Shown in pieces: positions 26,896-34,808 of a stretch of DNA of 64,000 nt. The stretch covers positions 381,181 through 445,180 of the forward strand of contig NZ_FPJO01000001.1 of assembly GCF_900119365.1 (NCBI RefSeq), given 5' to 3'. The notes beneath the pieces are model-generated. The model saw nothing but the letters and a program-made list of their open reading frames with translations. It was not told the origin of the DNA and made no database searches. The stretch's first letter is position 1, and the number at the start of each line of letters is the position of its first letter. This DNA is from Streptomyces atratus. Its GTDB lineage: Bacteria; Actinomycetota; Actinomycetes; Streptomycetales; Streptomycetaceae. Made by a program: the position numbers and the translations under genes.

Positions 26896-28119
26896 TCACC
26901 CGGACTCCGCCGCGCGGGCCTCGACGGGCAGGATCGCATGGACCCGGAATCCGCCGCCGTAGCGGGGCCCGGCGGTCAGGGTGCCGCCCAGCGCGGTGAC
27001 GCGTTCACGCATGCCGAGCAGGCCGTGGCCGCCGCCGGCGCCATCGCCGCCGCCCCCGCCGGAGCCGTTGTCGATCACGGTGATCTCGGCCGTCTTCCCG
27101 ACCCGTACGACGCTCACCTCGGCCTTCGCCCCGGGGCCCGCGTGCTTGCGGATGTTGGTCAGCGCCTCCTGGATGACCCGGTACGCGGCCAGGTCCACGG
27201 CCGCGGGCAGCGGGGGCCGCCGGTCGGTGCAGGCCAGCTCGACGGGGAGCCCGGCCCGGCGGACGGTGTCGACCAGTTCGTCCAGGACGGCGAGCCCCGG
27301 GGCGGGTTCGGTCGGCGCCGCCGGGTCGCCGGACTGGCGCAGCAGCCCGACGGTGGCCCGCAGTTCGTCGAGCGCGGAGCGGCTGGCCTCCCGGACGTGG
27401 GCCAGCGCCTCCTTGGCCTGGTCGGGGCGCCTGTCCATGACGTGGGCGGCCACCCCGGCCTGCACGTTGACCAGGGCGATGTGGTGGGCGACGACGTCGT
27501 GGAGTTCGCGCGCGATCCGCAGCCGCTCCTCGGCGACCCGTCGCCGGGCCTCCTCGTCGCGGGTGCGTTCGGCCCGTTCGGCGCGTTCCCTGATCGCGTC
27601 GACGAAGGCGCGCCTGGATCGGACGGCGTCCCCCGCGGCACAGGCCATGCCGGTCCAGGCGAAGACGCCGAAGTTCTCCTGGCTGTACCAGGGCGCCGCG
27701 CCGAAGAGCATCGCCGCCGCCGTCAGCACGGCCACCGTCAGCAGACCGACCCGCCAGGTGGTGGGCCGGTCGGTGCGGGCGGCGACGGTGTACAGCGCGC
27801 TGACGGTGCTCATGACCACGGGCGTGGGCGGGTCGGATGTCACCAGCTCGACGACCGTCAGCCCGGCGGTGACCGCGAGCACGGCCATGGGATTGCGCCG
27901 GCGCCAGATGAGCGCCACGGCACCGGCCACCATCAGCAGCACGCCGCTCGCCGCGGGCGGGCGGGTTCCGAAGGAGGGCCCCTCCCCCGGGCGCGGGTGG
28001 ACGAACGACCCGACGATCATCGCCACCAGCACGGCCAGGGCCAGCGCGGCGTCCAGCGCGAGGGGGTGGTCGCGCAGCCAGTGCCGGACGCGCAGAACCC
28101 CGGTTCCGAGGGTGGTCAC
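26896..28119 (-). CDS. NarL-type sensor histidine kinase
   Basis: A 407-residue membrane kinase. About four or five N-terminal helices (residues 20-165) have little outside loop, suggesting the signal is sensed in the membrane. The HisKA_3 box is RIARELHDVVAHH with phospho-acceptor His207. The HATPase segment contains VIQEALTNIRKHA and DNGSG, with a Gly-rich lid (GGGGGDGAGGGHGLLGM). It pairs with the response regulator 73 bp downstream. With the RND gene the three form a likely sense-and-export unit. Confidence 0.92.
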   Translation of the reverse strand: MTTLGTGVLRVRHWLRDHPLALDAALALAVLVAMIVGSFVHPRPGEGPSFGTRPPAASGVLLMVAGAVALIWRRRNPMAVLAVTAGLTVVELVTSDPPTPVVMSTVSALYTVAARTDRPTTWRVGLLTVAVLTAAAMLFGAAPWYSQENFGVFAWTGMACAAGDAVRSRRAFVDAIRERAERAERTRDEEARRRVAEERLRIARELHDVVAHHIALVNVQAGVAAHVMDRRPDQAKEALAHVREASRSALDELRATVGLLRQSGDPAAPTEPAPGLAVLDELVDTVRRAGLPVELACTDRRPPLPAAVDLAAYRVIQEALTNIRKHAGPGAKAEVSVVRVGKTAEITVIDNGSGGGGGDGAGGGHGLLGMRERVTALGGTLTAGPRYGGGFRVHAILPVEARAAESG

Positions 28120-28185
28120 GTCAAGCTACGTTACGGCGTGTCGCGCGGGAACCGGACCGGTCCCGTGCGAAAGGCCCGGACACGG

Positions 28186-28223
28186 CCGTGCCCCGGGGCC
28201 GGCGGACCGGACCCGGGGCACGG
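28186..28223. terminator. hairpin terminator after the PspA operon
   Basis: Arms 28186-28197 and 28212-28223 form a perfect 12-bp stem with a 14-nt loop. It lies between the histidine kinase start and the end of the pspA operon, both on the minus strand. Confidence 0.7.
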
Positions 28224-28256
28224 GTTCATGCGTGTGCTGGAGAGGGGCGGACGGCG

Positions 28257-28535
28257 TCAGCCGGGAATCAGACCGTCGTCGCGGAGCATGGCGCGCACCT
28301 CTTCGAGGGTCGCGTCGGACGACGGCAGGATCAGCTCGGACGGCTCCAGGGAGTCGTCCGGCAGTGCGGTGCCGAGCTCGCGCACCCTGGCCAGGAGCTC
28401 GTGGAGAGTGGCGCGGAAGCCGGGTCCGTCACCGCTCTCCATCTCGGCGAGCAGTTCGTCGTCGAGCCCGTCGAGCTCGGCGAGATGACTGTCGGCCAGT
28501 GCGACCTGGCCCTCCCCCATGATCCGTACGATCAT
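28257..28535 (-). CDS. PspA-associated (PspAA-like) small protein
   Basis: A 92-residue acidic protein of the PspAA type found after actinobacterial pspA genes (begins MIVRIMGEGQ, ends EVRAMLRDDGLIPG). The pattern is a short beta-rich N-terminus followed by helices. Its function is unproven; it is thought to partner PspA in membrane-stress control. It starts 9 bp after the pspA stop, so the two are co-transcribed. Confidence 0.85.
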   Translation of the reverse strand: MIVRIMGEGQVALADSHLAELDGLDDELLAEMESGDGPGFRATLHELLARVRELGTALPDDSLEPSELILPSSDATLEEVRAMLRDDGLIPG

Positions 28536-28544
28536 GACGCCGCC

Positions 28545-29339
28545 TCAACTCTTGTCGAACCTGTGCGGGGACTGCGACGACTGCTGCTGGGCGGCGTCCT
28601 GCGGGCCGCCCTCGATCGCCTGCTGCGGGGTGGAGCCGCCGGCCAGCTCGGCCTTCATGCGCTGGAGCTCCAGCTCCACGTCCGTGCCGCCGGAGATCCG
28701 GTCCAGCTCGGCGGCGATGTCGTCCTTCGCCGTGCCGGTCGGGTCGTCCAGGGCACCGGAGGCGAGCAGCTCGTCGATCGCACCGGCCCGCGCCTGCAGC
28801 TGCTGGGTCTTGTCCTCGGCCCGCTGGATCGCCAGGCCGACGTCGCCCATCTCCTCGGAGATCCCGGAGAAGGCCTCGCCGATCCGGGTCTGTGCCTGGG
28901 CGGCGGTGTAGGTGGCCTTGATGGTCTCCTTCTTCGTACGGAAGGCATCGACCTTGGCCTGCAGCCGCTGCGCCGCGAGGGTGAGCTTCTCCTCCTCGCC
29001 CTGCAGCGTGGTGTGCTGCGTCTCCAGGTCGGTCACCTGCTGCTGGAGTGCGGCGCGCCGGGACAGCGCCTCGCGGGCCAGGTCCTCGCGGCCGAGCGCG
29101 AGGGCCTTGCGGCCCTGGTCCTCCAGCTTGGACGACTGTCCCTGCAGCTGGTTCAGCTGCAGCTCCAGCCGCTTGCGCGAGGTCGCCACATCGGCGACGC
29201 CGCGGCGTACCTTCTGAAGCAGTTCGAGCTGCTTCTGGTACGAGTAATCGAGGGTCTCGCGCGGATCCTCGGCCCGGTCAAGGGCCTTGTTTGCCTTCGC
29301 GCGGAAGATCATCCCCATACGCTTCATGACACCGCTCAT
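28545..29339 (-). CDS. pspA: PspA/IM30 membrane-stress protein
   Basis: A 264-residue PspA/Vipp1 family protein that assembles on damaged membranes. Nearly all of it is long coiled-coil helix from about residue 25 to 235, with the family N-terminal amphipathic segment (MKRMGMIFRAKANKAL) that binds lipid. The C-terminal tail is Gln/Ser rich (about the last 30 residues). No pspF/pspBC genes are nearby, as usual in actinobacteria. It is followed at 9 bp by the PspAA-like gene and diverges from the DUF3043 gene. Confidence 0.95.
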   Translation of the reverse strand: MSGVMKRMGMIFRAKANKALDRAEDPRETLDYSYQKQLELLQKVRRGVADVATSRKRLELQLNQLQGQSSKLEDQGRKALALGREDLAREALSRRAALQQQVTDLETQHTTLQGEEEKLTLAAQRLQAKVDAFRTKKETIKATYTAAQAQTRIGEAFSGISEEMGDVGLAIQRAEDKTQQLQARAGAIDELLASGALDDPTGTAKDDIAAELDRISGGTDVELELQRMKAELAGGSTPQQAIEGGPQDAAQQQSSQSPHRFDKS

Positions 29340-29624
29340 GGGCTTCGCGCGCCCCCTTCTGACGGACTGAGCTCCAGCACTCCAACAGAACCCACAGTAC
29401 GGGCCCTGCCTCTATTACCGCACTGTTCGAGCACGGATGTGCTCCTACCCAAGGACGACTGCACCAGGTCACCACTCCGGCCCAGGGAGTAGGCGGAGGT
29501 CGGGGAAACCCGGCGCCGCCGGGCGTACCGGACACGTCGGTACACCGGCGAGAACGCAGGCCGTTGCCGGATCGTTCCCGACCGGTCTGGGGTCGCGGCG
29601 ATCGAACCCGTACCCTTGGGCCTT

Positions 29625-30224
29625 GTGTTCCGTAGCCGTTCGAAGGAAGAGAAGGCGCCCACCGGCAAGGTGACGGCGGACCTCTCCAAGCAGCCCCGCG
29701 ACCCACAGGCCCCCAAAGGTCGCCCCACCCCCAAGCGCAGCGATGCCCAGTCGCAGCGCCGTCGTGCCTCCAGTGGCGCGCCGCTCGACCGCAAGGAGGC
29801 CATGAAGCGGCAGCGCGAAGCGCGCCGCGTGGACCTGGCCAAGCAGCGCGAGGCGCTCGCCAGTGGCGACGAGCGCTATCTGCCGGCGCGCGACAAGGGC
29901 CCGGTGCGGCGCTTCGTCCGCGACTACGTGGACTCGCGTTTCTGCATCGCGGAGTTCTTCCTGCCGCTCGCCGTGATCATTCTGATCCTCAGCGTGATCC
30001 AGGTGCAGAACATCCAGAACATCTCGCTGCTGCTCTGGCTCATCGTGATCGTGCTGATCGTCGTCGACTCGATCGGTCTCTCGTTCCGCCTCAAGAAGCA
30101 GCTCAACCAGCGCTTCCCCGATACGCCCAAGCGTGGCGCGGTCGCTTACGGCCTGATGCGCACGCTTCAGATGCGTCGCCTCCGGCTCCCGAAGCCGCAG
30201 GTCAAGCGGGGAGAGCGGCCCTGA
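29625..30224 (+). CDS. DUF3043 membrane protein
   Basis: A 199-residue actinobacterial protein of unknown function. A long basic N-terminus (about 95 residues rich in Lys, Arg and Gln) precedes two membrane helices (about 103-122 and 127-147) and a basic C-terminus. I prefer the GTG at 29625 over the TTG at 29616, because TACCCT lies 8 nt upstream as a -10 element for a leaderless transcript. The stop overlaps a CTG that may start the next gene (CTGA), giving translational coupling. Confidence 0.85.
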   Translation: MFRSRSKEEKAPTGKVTADLSKQPRDPQAPKGRPTPKRSDAQSQRRRASSGAPLDRKEAMKRQREARRVDLAKQREALASGDERYLPARDKGPVRRFVRDYVDSRFCIAEFFLPLAVIILILSVIQVQNIQNISLLLWLIVIVLIVVDSIGLSFRLKKQLNQRFPDTPKRGAVAYGLMRTLQMRRLRLPKPQVKRGERP

Positions 30225-30280
30225 GTACGCACATCTCCGGCCCGGTCGGCGGTCCGTCCGCCGGCCGGCCGGACGATGCC

Positions 30281-31072
30281 GTGCCCGTCACCGGGTTCTC
30301 CGGCGCCTCCCCGGTGTGGCTGAAGGGCCTCGGCGGGCTGCGCAACACCGTCCGCCAGGAGCTCGTGGCCCGGCAGCTCGACGAGCAGATAGCGGCCCGC
30401 TTCCCGGTCGGCCAGCGGCTGCGCGTGCTCGACGTGGGCATGGGCCAGGGCACCCAGGCGCTGCGCCTGGCACGGGCCGGTCACACGGTGACGGGTCTGG
30501 AGTCCGATGCCGAGATGCTGCGGGTTGCCAAGGAGGCGCTCGGCAGCGAACCCGCGGGGATCCGCGAGCGGGTCCGGCTGATCGAGGGCAACGGCCTGGA
30601 CACCGGGGTGCACTTCCTGCCCGGCAGTTTCGACGTTGTGCTCTGCCACGGTGTGCTGATGTACGTCCGGGAGCCGGACGCGATGCTGGCGGGCCTGGCC
30701 CGGATGCTGGCCCCGGGCGGACTGCTGTCGCTGCTCGTACGGAACGCGGACGCGCTGGCGATGCGCCCCGGGACCGCCGGGGAATGGAGCGCGGCGCTGG
30801 CCGCCTTCGACACGGACACGTACACCAACCGGCTGGGCCTGACGGTACGGGCCGACCGGCTGGAGGCCCTGACGTCCACGCTCGCCGGGATCGCGGCACC
30901 GCTGCACGCCTGGTACGGGGTGCGCGTCTTCACGGACAACGTGAGCAACGACGTGGAGCTGCCGGCCGCCGCCGAGCTGGAGCAGGTGCTGGCCGCGGAG
31001 GACCGGGCCGGGCGGACGGATCCGTACCGCCGGGTGGCCGCGCTGCTGCACCTGTGCGGGGTACGGGGCTGA
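30281..31072 (+). CDS. class I SAM-dependent methyltransferase, start uncertain
   Basis: A methyltransferase with the SAM-binding motif VLDVGMGQGTQAL, an acidic residue at the end of strand 2 (GLESD), and the motif SFDVVLCHGVLMYV. The C-terminal third resembles CmoM/SmtA-type tRNA or small-molecule methyltransferases, but the substrate is unknown. The first standard start is GTG 30281 (263 residues), which has no good ribosome site. A CTG at 30221 overlaps the upstream stop as CTGA and has GGGGAGAG 5 nt before it. It would add 20 residues and is probably the real start. Confidence 0.85.
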   Translation: MPVTGFSGASPVWLKGLGGLRNTVRQELVARQLDEQIAARFPVGQRLRVLDVGMGQGTQALRLARAGHTVTGLESDAEMLRVAKEALGSEPAGIRERVRLIEGNGLDTGVHFLPGSFDVVLCHGVLMYVREPDAMLAGLARMLAPGGLLSLLVRNADALAMRPGTAGEWSAALAAFDTDTYTNRLGLTVRADRLEALTSTLAGIAAPLHAWYGVRVFTDNVSNDVELPAAAELEQVLAAEDRAGRTDPYRRVAALLHLCGVRG

Positions 31073-31169
31073 GCGGACACGGGAGCGGGCCGCCGGGGCC
31101 GTCCGGCGGCGCGCCTCGCCCGGCCGAACCCGACAGGCCACAAATGGGGCTAAAAGTAATAATCCGAAC

Positions 31170-32246
31170 ATGGACGCATCCCACTTCCGCGGCCGCGCGC
31201 GCCGGCTGCTGCTGCCTCTGACCGCAGGTGTCTGTGCGATCGCCCTGGTGAGCGGCTGCTCGGACGCCACTTCCGATTCGCCGGAGACCGAACCCAGCAA
31301 TTCGGCCTCCGCCACCCGGACCGCAAGCGATCTGCAGAGCGACTACCAGGCCGTGATCAAGAACGTGCTGCCGTCGGTGGTGCAGATCGAGACCTCCGAG
31401 GGCCTGGGCTCCGGCATCGTCTACGACACCAAGGGCCATGTCGTCACCAATGCCCATGTGGTCGGCAACGACACGACGTTCAAGGTCACCGTCGCCACCG
31501 GCGAGAACGTGCAGAAGGCCTCGCTGGTGGCCACCTATCCGGAGCAGGATCTGGCCGTCATCAAGCTCGACAGCGTGCCCGCCGGGCTGAAGCCCGCGAA
31601 GTTCGGCGACTCGGCGAAGGTCGAGGTGGGGCAGATCGTGCTGGCGATGGGCTCGCCGCTCGGCCTGTCCTCCAGCGTCACCCAGGGCATCGTCTCGGCA
31701 CTCGGCCGGACCGTCAGCGAGAGCCGTGCGGGCGGCGGCACCGGCGCGACGATCGCGAACATGGTGCAGACCTCGGCCGCGATCAACCCGGGCAACAGCG
31801 GGGGCGCGCTGGTCAACCTGAACAGCGAGGTGATCGGCATCCCGACGCTGGCGGCGACCGACCCGGAGCTGGGCGGCAGCGCGGCGCCGGGGATCGGGTT
31901 CGCGATCCCCGTGTCGATGGTGAAGACGGTCGCCGATCAGATCATCGAGAGCGGCAAGGTCACCGACTCGGGCCGGGCGGCGCTGAACATCACCGGCCGC
32001 ACGGTCGTCGACGACAACTACCGGCCGGCCGGGGTGGCGCTGGTCAGCGTCACGAAGGACGGCGCCGCGGAGAAGGCGGGGCTGCGGCCCGGCGACGTCA
32101 TCACCGGGATCGACGGCCGGCCGGTCACGACGATCACCTCCCTGTCGGAGGCGCTGGCCTCGGACAAGCCGGGGCAGAAGGTCACGGTGACCTATCTGCG
32201 CGACGGGGCGGGGAAGACGGCGAAGGTCACCCTGGGCGAGATCTAG
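31170..32246 (+). CDS. HtrA/DegP-like lipoprotein serine protease with PDZ domain
   Basis: A 358-residue extracytoplasmic protease for protein quality control. The lipobox ALVSGC gives lipidated Cys30. The trypsin-like domain has the full triad: His96 (TNAHVV), Asp127 (DLAVIK) and Ser210 (NPGNSGGAL). A single PDZ domain follows at about residues 265-350 (AEKAGLRPGDVITGIDGRPV). There is no clear ribosome site. The start is preceded by an A/T-rich stretch (TAATAAT), unusual in this GC-rich DNA, so the mRNA may be leaderless. Confidence 0.93.
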   Translation: MDASHFRGRARRLLLPLTAGVCAIALVSGCSDATSDSPETEPSNSASATRTASDLQSDYQAVIKNVLPSVVQIETSEGLGSGIVYDTKGHVVTNAHVVGNDTTFKVTVATGENVQKASLVATYPEQDLAVIKLDSVPAGLKPAKFGDSAKVEVGQIVLAMGSPLGLSSSVTQGIVSALGRTVSESRAGGGTGATIANMVQTSAAINPGNSGGALVNLNSEVIGIPTLAATDPELGGSAAPGIGFAIPVSMVKTVADQIIESGKVTDSGRAALNITGRTVVDDNYRPAGVALVSVTKDGAAEKAGLRPGDVITGIDGRPVTTITSLSEALASDKPGQKVTVTYLRDGAGKTAKVTLGEI

Positions 32247-32254
32247 AAACCGCG

Positions 32255-32290
32255 CCGCCGTACGGGCCCGTGCTCACGCCCGTACGGCGG
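32255..32290. terminator. 13-bp hairpin between convergent genes
   Basis: Arms 32255-32267 and 32278-32290 are perfectly complementary. The hairpin ends the protease gene (plus) and the small 69-residue gene (minus). Confidence 0.8.
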
Positions 32291-32311
32291 TGCCCGGCCG
32301 CCCGGGGCGGA

Positions 32312-32521
32312 TCAGCCCTGGTCGGCCTGGAGGCTCATGGGGCCGTAGATCTTCGTCGAGTCGTCGAAGAGCGTCACCTGGTCCGCCCCGCCGTCGAGGA
32401 GTTCCTTCCAGTACTCACCGATCCAGGACTCCGCGTCGCCCTGGGTGGTGAATTCCTCCGGCTGCAGGGCCGGCTCCGTCTCCGTGCCGTCGGACTTCTC
32501 GAACCGCCACGTCCACGCCAT
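32312..32521 (-). CDS. small acidic protein, function unknown
   Basis: A 69-residue cytosolic protein, rich in Trp, Glu and Asp (MAWTWRFEKSDG at the start). The ATG at 32521 has GGAGG upstream. The predicted pattern is beta strand, helix, beta strand, with no known catalytic motif. Similar small proteins are widespread in streptomycetes, but I recognise no named family. Confidence 0.75.
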   Translation of the reverse strand: MAWTWRFEKSDGTETEPALQPEEFTTQGDAESWIGEYWKELLDGGADQVTLFDDSTKIYGPMSLQADQG

Positions 32522-32638
32522 GTCCGCCTCCTGGGTCGCTGTGCTGCCCGCAGCCTAGTGCCTGAGTCCGGTGCGGGGACCCGGTCCGGACGCCCCCACG
32601 TCGCGCACCGGTTGCACGGACGCGGGAGGATCGGAAGC

Positions 32639-33841
32639 GTGGAACTGACTCTGCTCGGCACCGGAGCCCCCGACGGGCTGCCGCGCCCCGAATGTCCCTG
32701 CGCCGCCTGCGCCGTCGCCCGCGGGGCGCGCTCGCGGGCGTCGACCGCGCTGCTGGTCGACGGCGCGCTGCTGCTCGACCTCACTCCGGGGGCCGTGTTC
32801 GCCGCGGCCCGTGCGGGGCACTCGCTCATCGGGGTGCGGCAGGTGCTGCTCACCCATCCGCACGACGGGCCCGCCGTGGAGCTGCCCGCGGGGCTGCCCC
32901 CGGCGGGGCGGGTGCCGGACGGGCGGGAGCTGACGCTGATCAGCGGGCACCGGGTGCGGGCGGTGCCGATGGATGCGCCGGGTACGGGGTACGAGGTCAC
33001 GGGTCCGGCGGGCCCCCGGCTGCTGTACCTGCCGCCGGGGGCCGCGCCCGCCGGGCTCACGGACCGGGTCGCGGAGCCGTACGACATGGTGGTCGGCGAT
33101 GTGGTGGGGCGGCCGGACGCGGTGGCGCGGCTGCGGGCCGTGGCGGCGATCGGCCCGGACACCGAGGTCGTGGCCGTCCACCTGGACCATGACGCGCCGC
33201 CCGGCGCCGAGCTGGACCGGCGGCTCGCGGCGGCCGGCGCGCGGGCCGTGCCGGACGGGACGACGCTGGTGGTGGGCGAGTACCACGCGCCCCTGGAGGT
33301 GCCGCGGCGCACGCTGGTGACGGGCGGGGCCAGGTCGGGCAAGTCGGTGGAGGCCGAGCGGCGCCTGGAGACGTTCCCCGAGGTGGTGTACGTGGCGACC
33401 GGCGGTGGCAGGGAGGGGGATGCCGAGTGGGCGGCCCGGATCGGCCTGCACCGGGAGCGCAGACCGGCCGCCTGGCGCACCGAGGAGAGCTGTGAGCTGG
33501 TGGAGCTGCTGGAGTCGGACGGGCCCCCGCTGCTGATCGACTGCCTGTCGCTGTGGCTGACCGACGCGATGGACCGGGTGGGCGCCTGGGACGACGCGGC
33601 GTGGGCGGGCGGCGGCGAGGACGCCCTGCGGGAGCGGACCGCCGAGCTGGTCGCGGCGGTGCGCGGAACGCGCCGTACGGTCGTCGCCGTCACCAACGAG
33701 GCCGGTTCCGGCGTGGTGCCCGCGACGGCTGCCGGGCGGCGGTTCCGGGACGAGCTGGGCCGGCTGAACGCCGCGTTCGCCGACGAGTGCGAACAGGTGC
33801 TGCTGGTGGTGGCCGGGCAGGCGCTGACCCTGCGCGGCTGA
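32639..33841 (+). CDS. cobU: CobU-type adenosylcobinamide kinase/guanylyltransferase with MBL-like N-terminus
   Basis: A 400-residue fusion. Residues 1-220 or so resemble a metallo-beta-lactamase fold of the PhnP type (LLGTGAP at the start, CPCAAC, LLTHPHDG, VAVHLDHD). The HxHxDH metal motif is reduced to HPHDG, so hydrolase activity is doubtful. Residues from about 222 on are CobU, with P-loop TGGARSGKS and the motif DCLSLWLTD; this part phosphorylates adenosylcobinamide and transfers GMP from GTP in the nucleotide-loop steps of cobalamin synthesis. It is followed 32 bp later by a methyltransferase gene and then cobT. The GTG start has GGGAGGA upstream. Confidence 0.9.
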   Translation: MELTLLGTGAPDGLPRPECPCAACAVARGARSRASTALLVDGALLLDLTPGAVFAAARAGHSLIGVRQVLLTHPHDGPAVELPAGLPPAGRVPDGRELTLISGHRVRAVPMDAPGTGYEVTGPAGPRLLYLPPGAAPAGLTDRVAEPYDMVVGDVVGRPDAVARLRAVAAIGPDTEVVAVHLDHDAPPGAELDRRLAAAGARAVPDGTTLVVGEYHAPLEVPRRTLVTGGARSGKSVEAERRLETFPEVVYVATGGGREGDAEWAARIGLHRERRPAAWRTEESCELVELLESDGPPLLIDCLSLWLTDAMDRVGAWDDAAWAGGGEDALRERTAELVAAVRGTRRTVVAVTNEAGSGVVPATAAGRRFRDELGRLNAAFADECEQVLLVVAGQALTLRG

Positions 33842-33873
33842 CCGGAGGCACGCGGAGAACAGGAGGCGTGGAC

Positions 33874-34713
33874 ATGGCAGGCGTGCGACCGATGCTGAGC
33901 GGGGTCCCGGAGACCCTGCTGTGGACGTTCTACAACCGGGCGTACGAGGCGGGCCGGCCCTATCCGGTGCTGGACGATCCGGTGGCGCTGCGGCTGCTGG
34001 AGGATCTGGACTACCCCTTCGAGGAGCGGTTCGGGCGGCCGAACCCGTTCCACTCGCAGGCCCAGGGGCTGCGCTCGCGCTGCTTCGACCTGGCCGTGCA
34101 GGAGTATCTCGCCGACCGGCCGCAGGCCACCGTGGTCGCGCTCGGCGACGGCCTGGAGACCGGCTTCTGGCGGGTCGACAACAGCCGGCTGAACTGGCTG
34201 AGCGTGGATCTGCCGGAGGTGGCCGAGCTTCGCCGGAGGCTGCTGCCCGCCTCGGACCGGCTGCGCACGCTGTCGCGGTCGGCGACCGATCTCTCCTGGC
34301 TGGACGAGATCGAGGACCCGCAGGGCCGCGGCGTCGTCGTCACGACACAGGGGCTGCTGATGTATCTGCGCCCCGCGGAGGTCCGGGAGATCCTGGCGGC
34401 CTGCGCCGAACGGCTGCCCGGCGGCGTCCTGGTCCTGGACACGATGGCGCGCCGGCTCGCCAGGGGCACCGTGGCCGGCCGCTCGAAGGTCGGCACGATG
34501 ACCATTCCGCCGATGCGCTGGGCCATGAACCCCGGCGAGCGGCCCAAGCTGCGCGGTGCGCATCCGGCGATCACCGAGGTGCGCGCGCTGCGGCTGCCGC
34601 GGGGGCGCGGCGCGATGGGCGAGCTGATCCGGATCCAGTCGCTGCTCCCGGGGCTGCGGACCCTGACGCCGGCGATGACGCAGCTGCGGTTCGGGGGAAG
34701 AACCTCGTACTGA
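33874..34713 (+). CDS. LCMT-like class I methyltransferase in the cobalamin cluster
   Basis: A 279-residue SAM-dependent methyltransferase of the leucine-carboxyl/polyketide O-methyltransferase type (VALGDGLETGFWR for SAM binding, VTTQGLLMYL after it). ATG 33874 follows AGGAGG at 7 nt. It lies between cobU and cobT, so a role on a corrinoid, on dimethylbenzimidazole or on an unrelated small molecule is possible. No known late B12 step needs such an enzyme, so the link rests on position only. Confidence 0.85.
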   Translation: MAGVRPMLSGVPETLLWTFYNRAYEAGRPYPVLDDPVALRLLEDLDYPFEERFGRPNPFHSQAQGLRSRCFDLAVQEYLADRPQATVVALGDGLETGFWRVDNSRLNWLSVDLPEVAELRRRLLPASDRLRTLSRSATDLSWLDEIEDPQGRGVVVTTQGLLMYLRPAEVREILAACAERLPGGVLVLDTMARRLARGTVAGRSKVGTMTIPPMRWAMNPGERPKLRGAHPAITEVRALRLPRGRGAMGELIRIQSLLPGLRTLTPAMTQLRFGGRTSY

Positions 34714-34808
34714 CCGGGCGTCAGAAAGGTGGCGGGTACTGTTCCGCAGTGAGCCCGCCGCCGGGCTCACCGGCCCACTCGACGCATCGACCCGCGAGGC
34801 AGACCCCC

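Noticed and set aside
34749..34770. Possible cobalamin riboswitch before cobT
   Set aside because: Only a small 8-bp hairpin fits in the 95-bp gap. No B12-box or multi-stem structure is visible.
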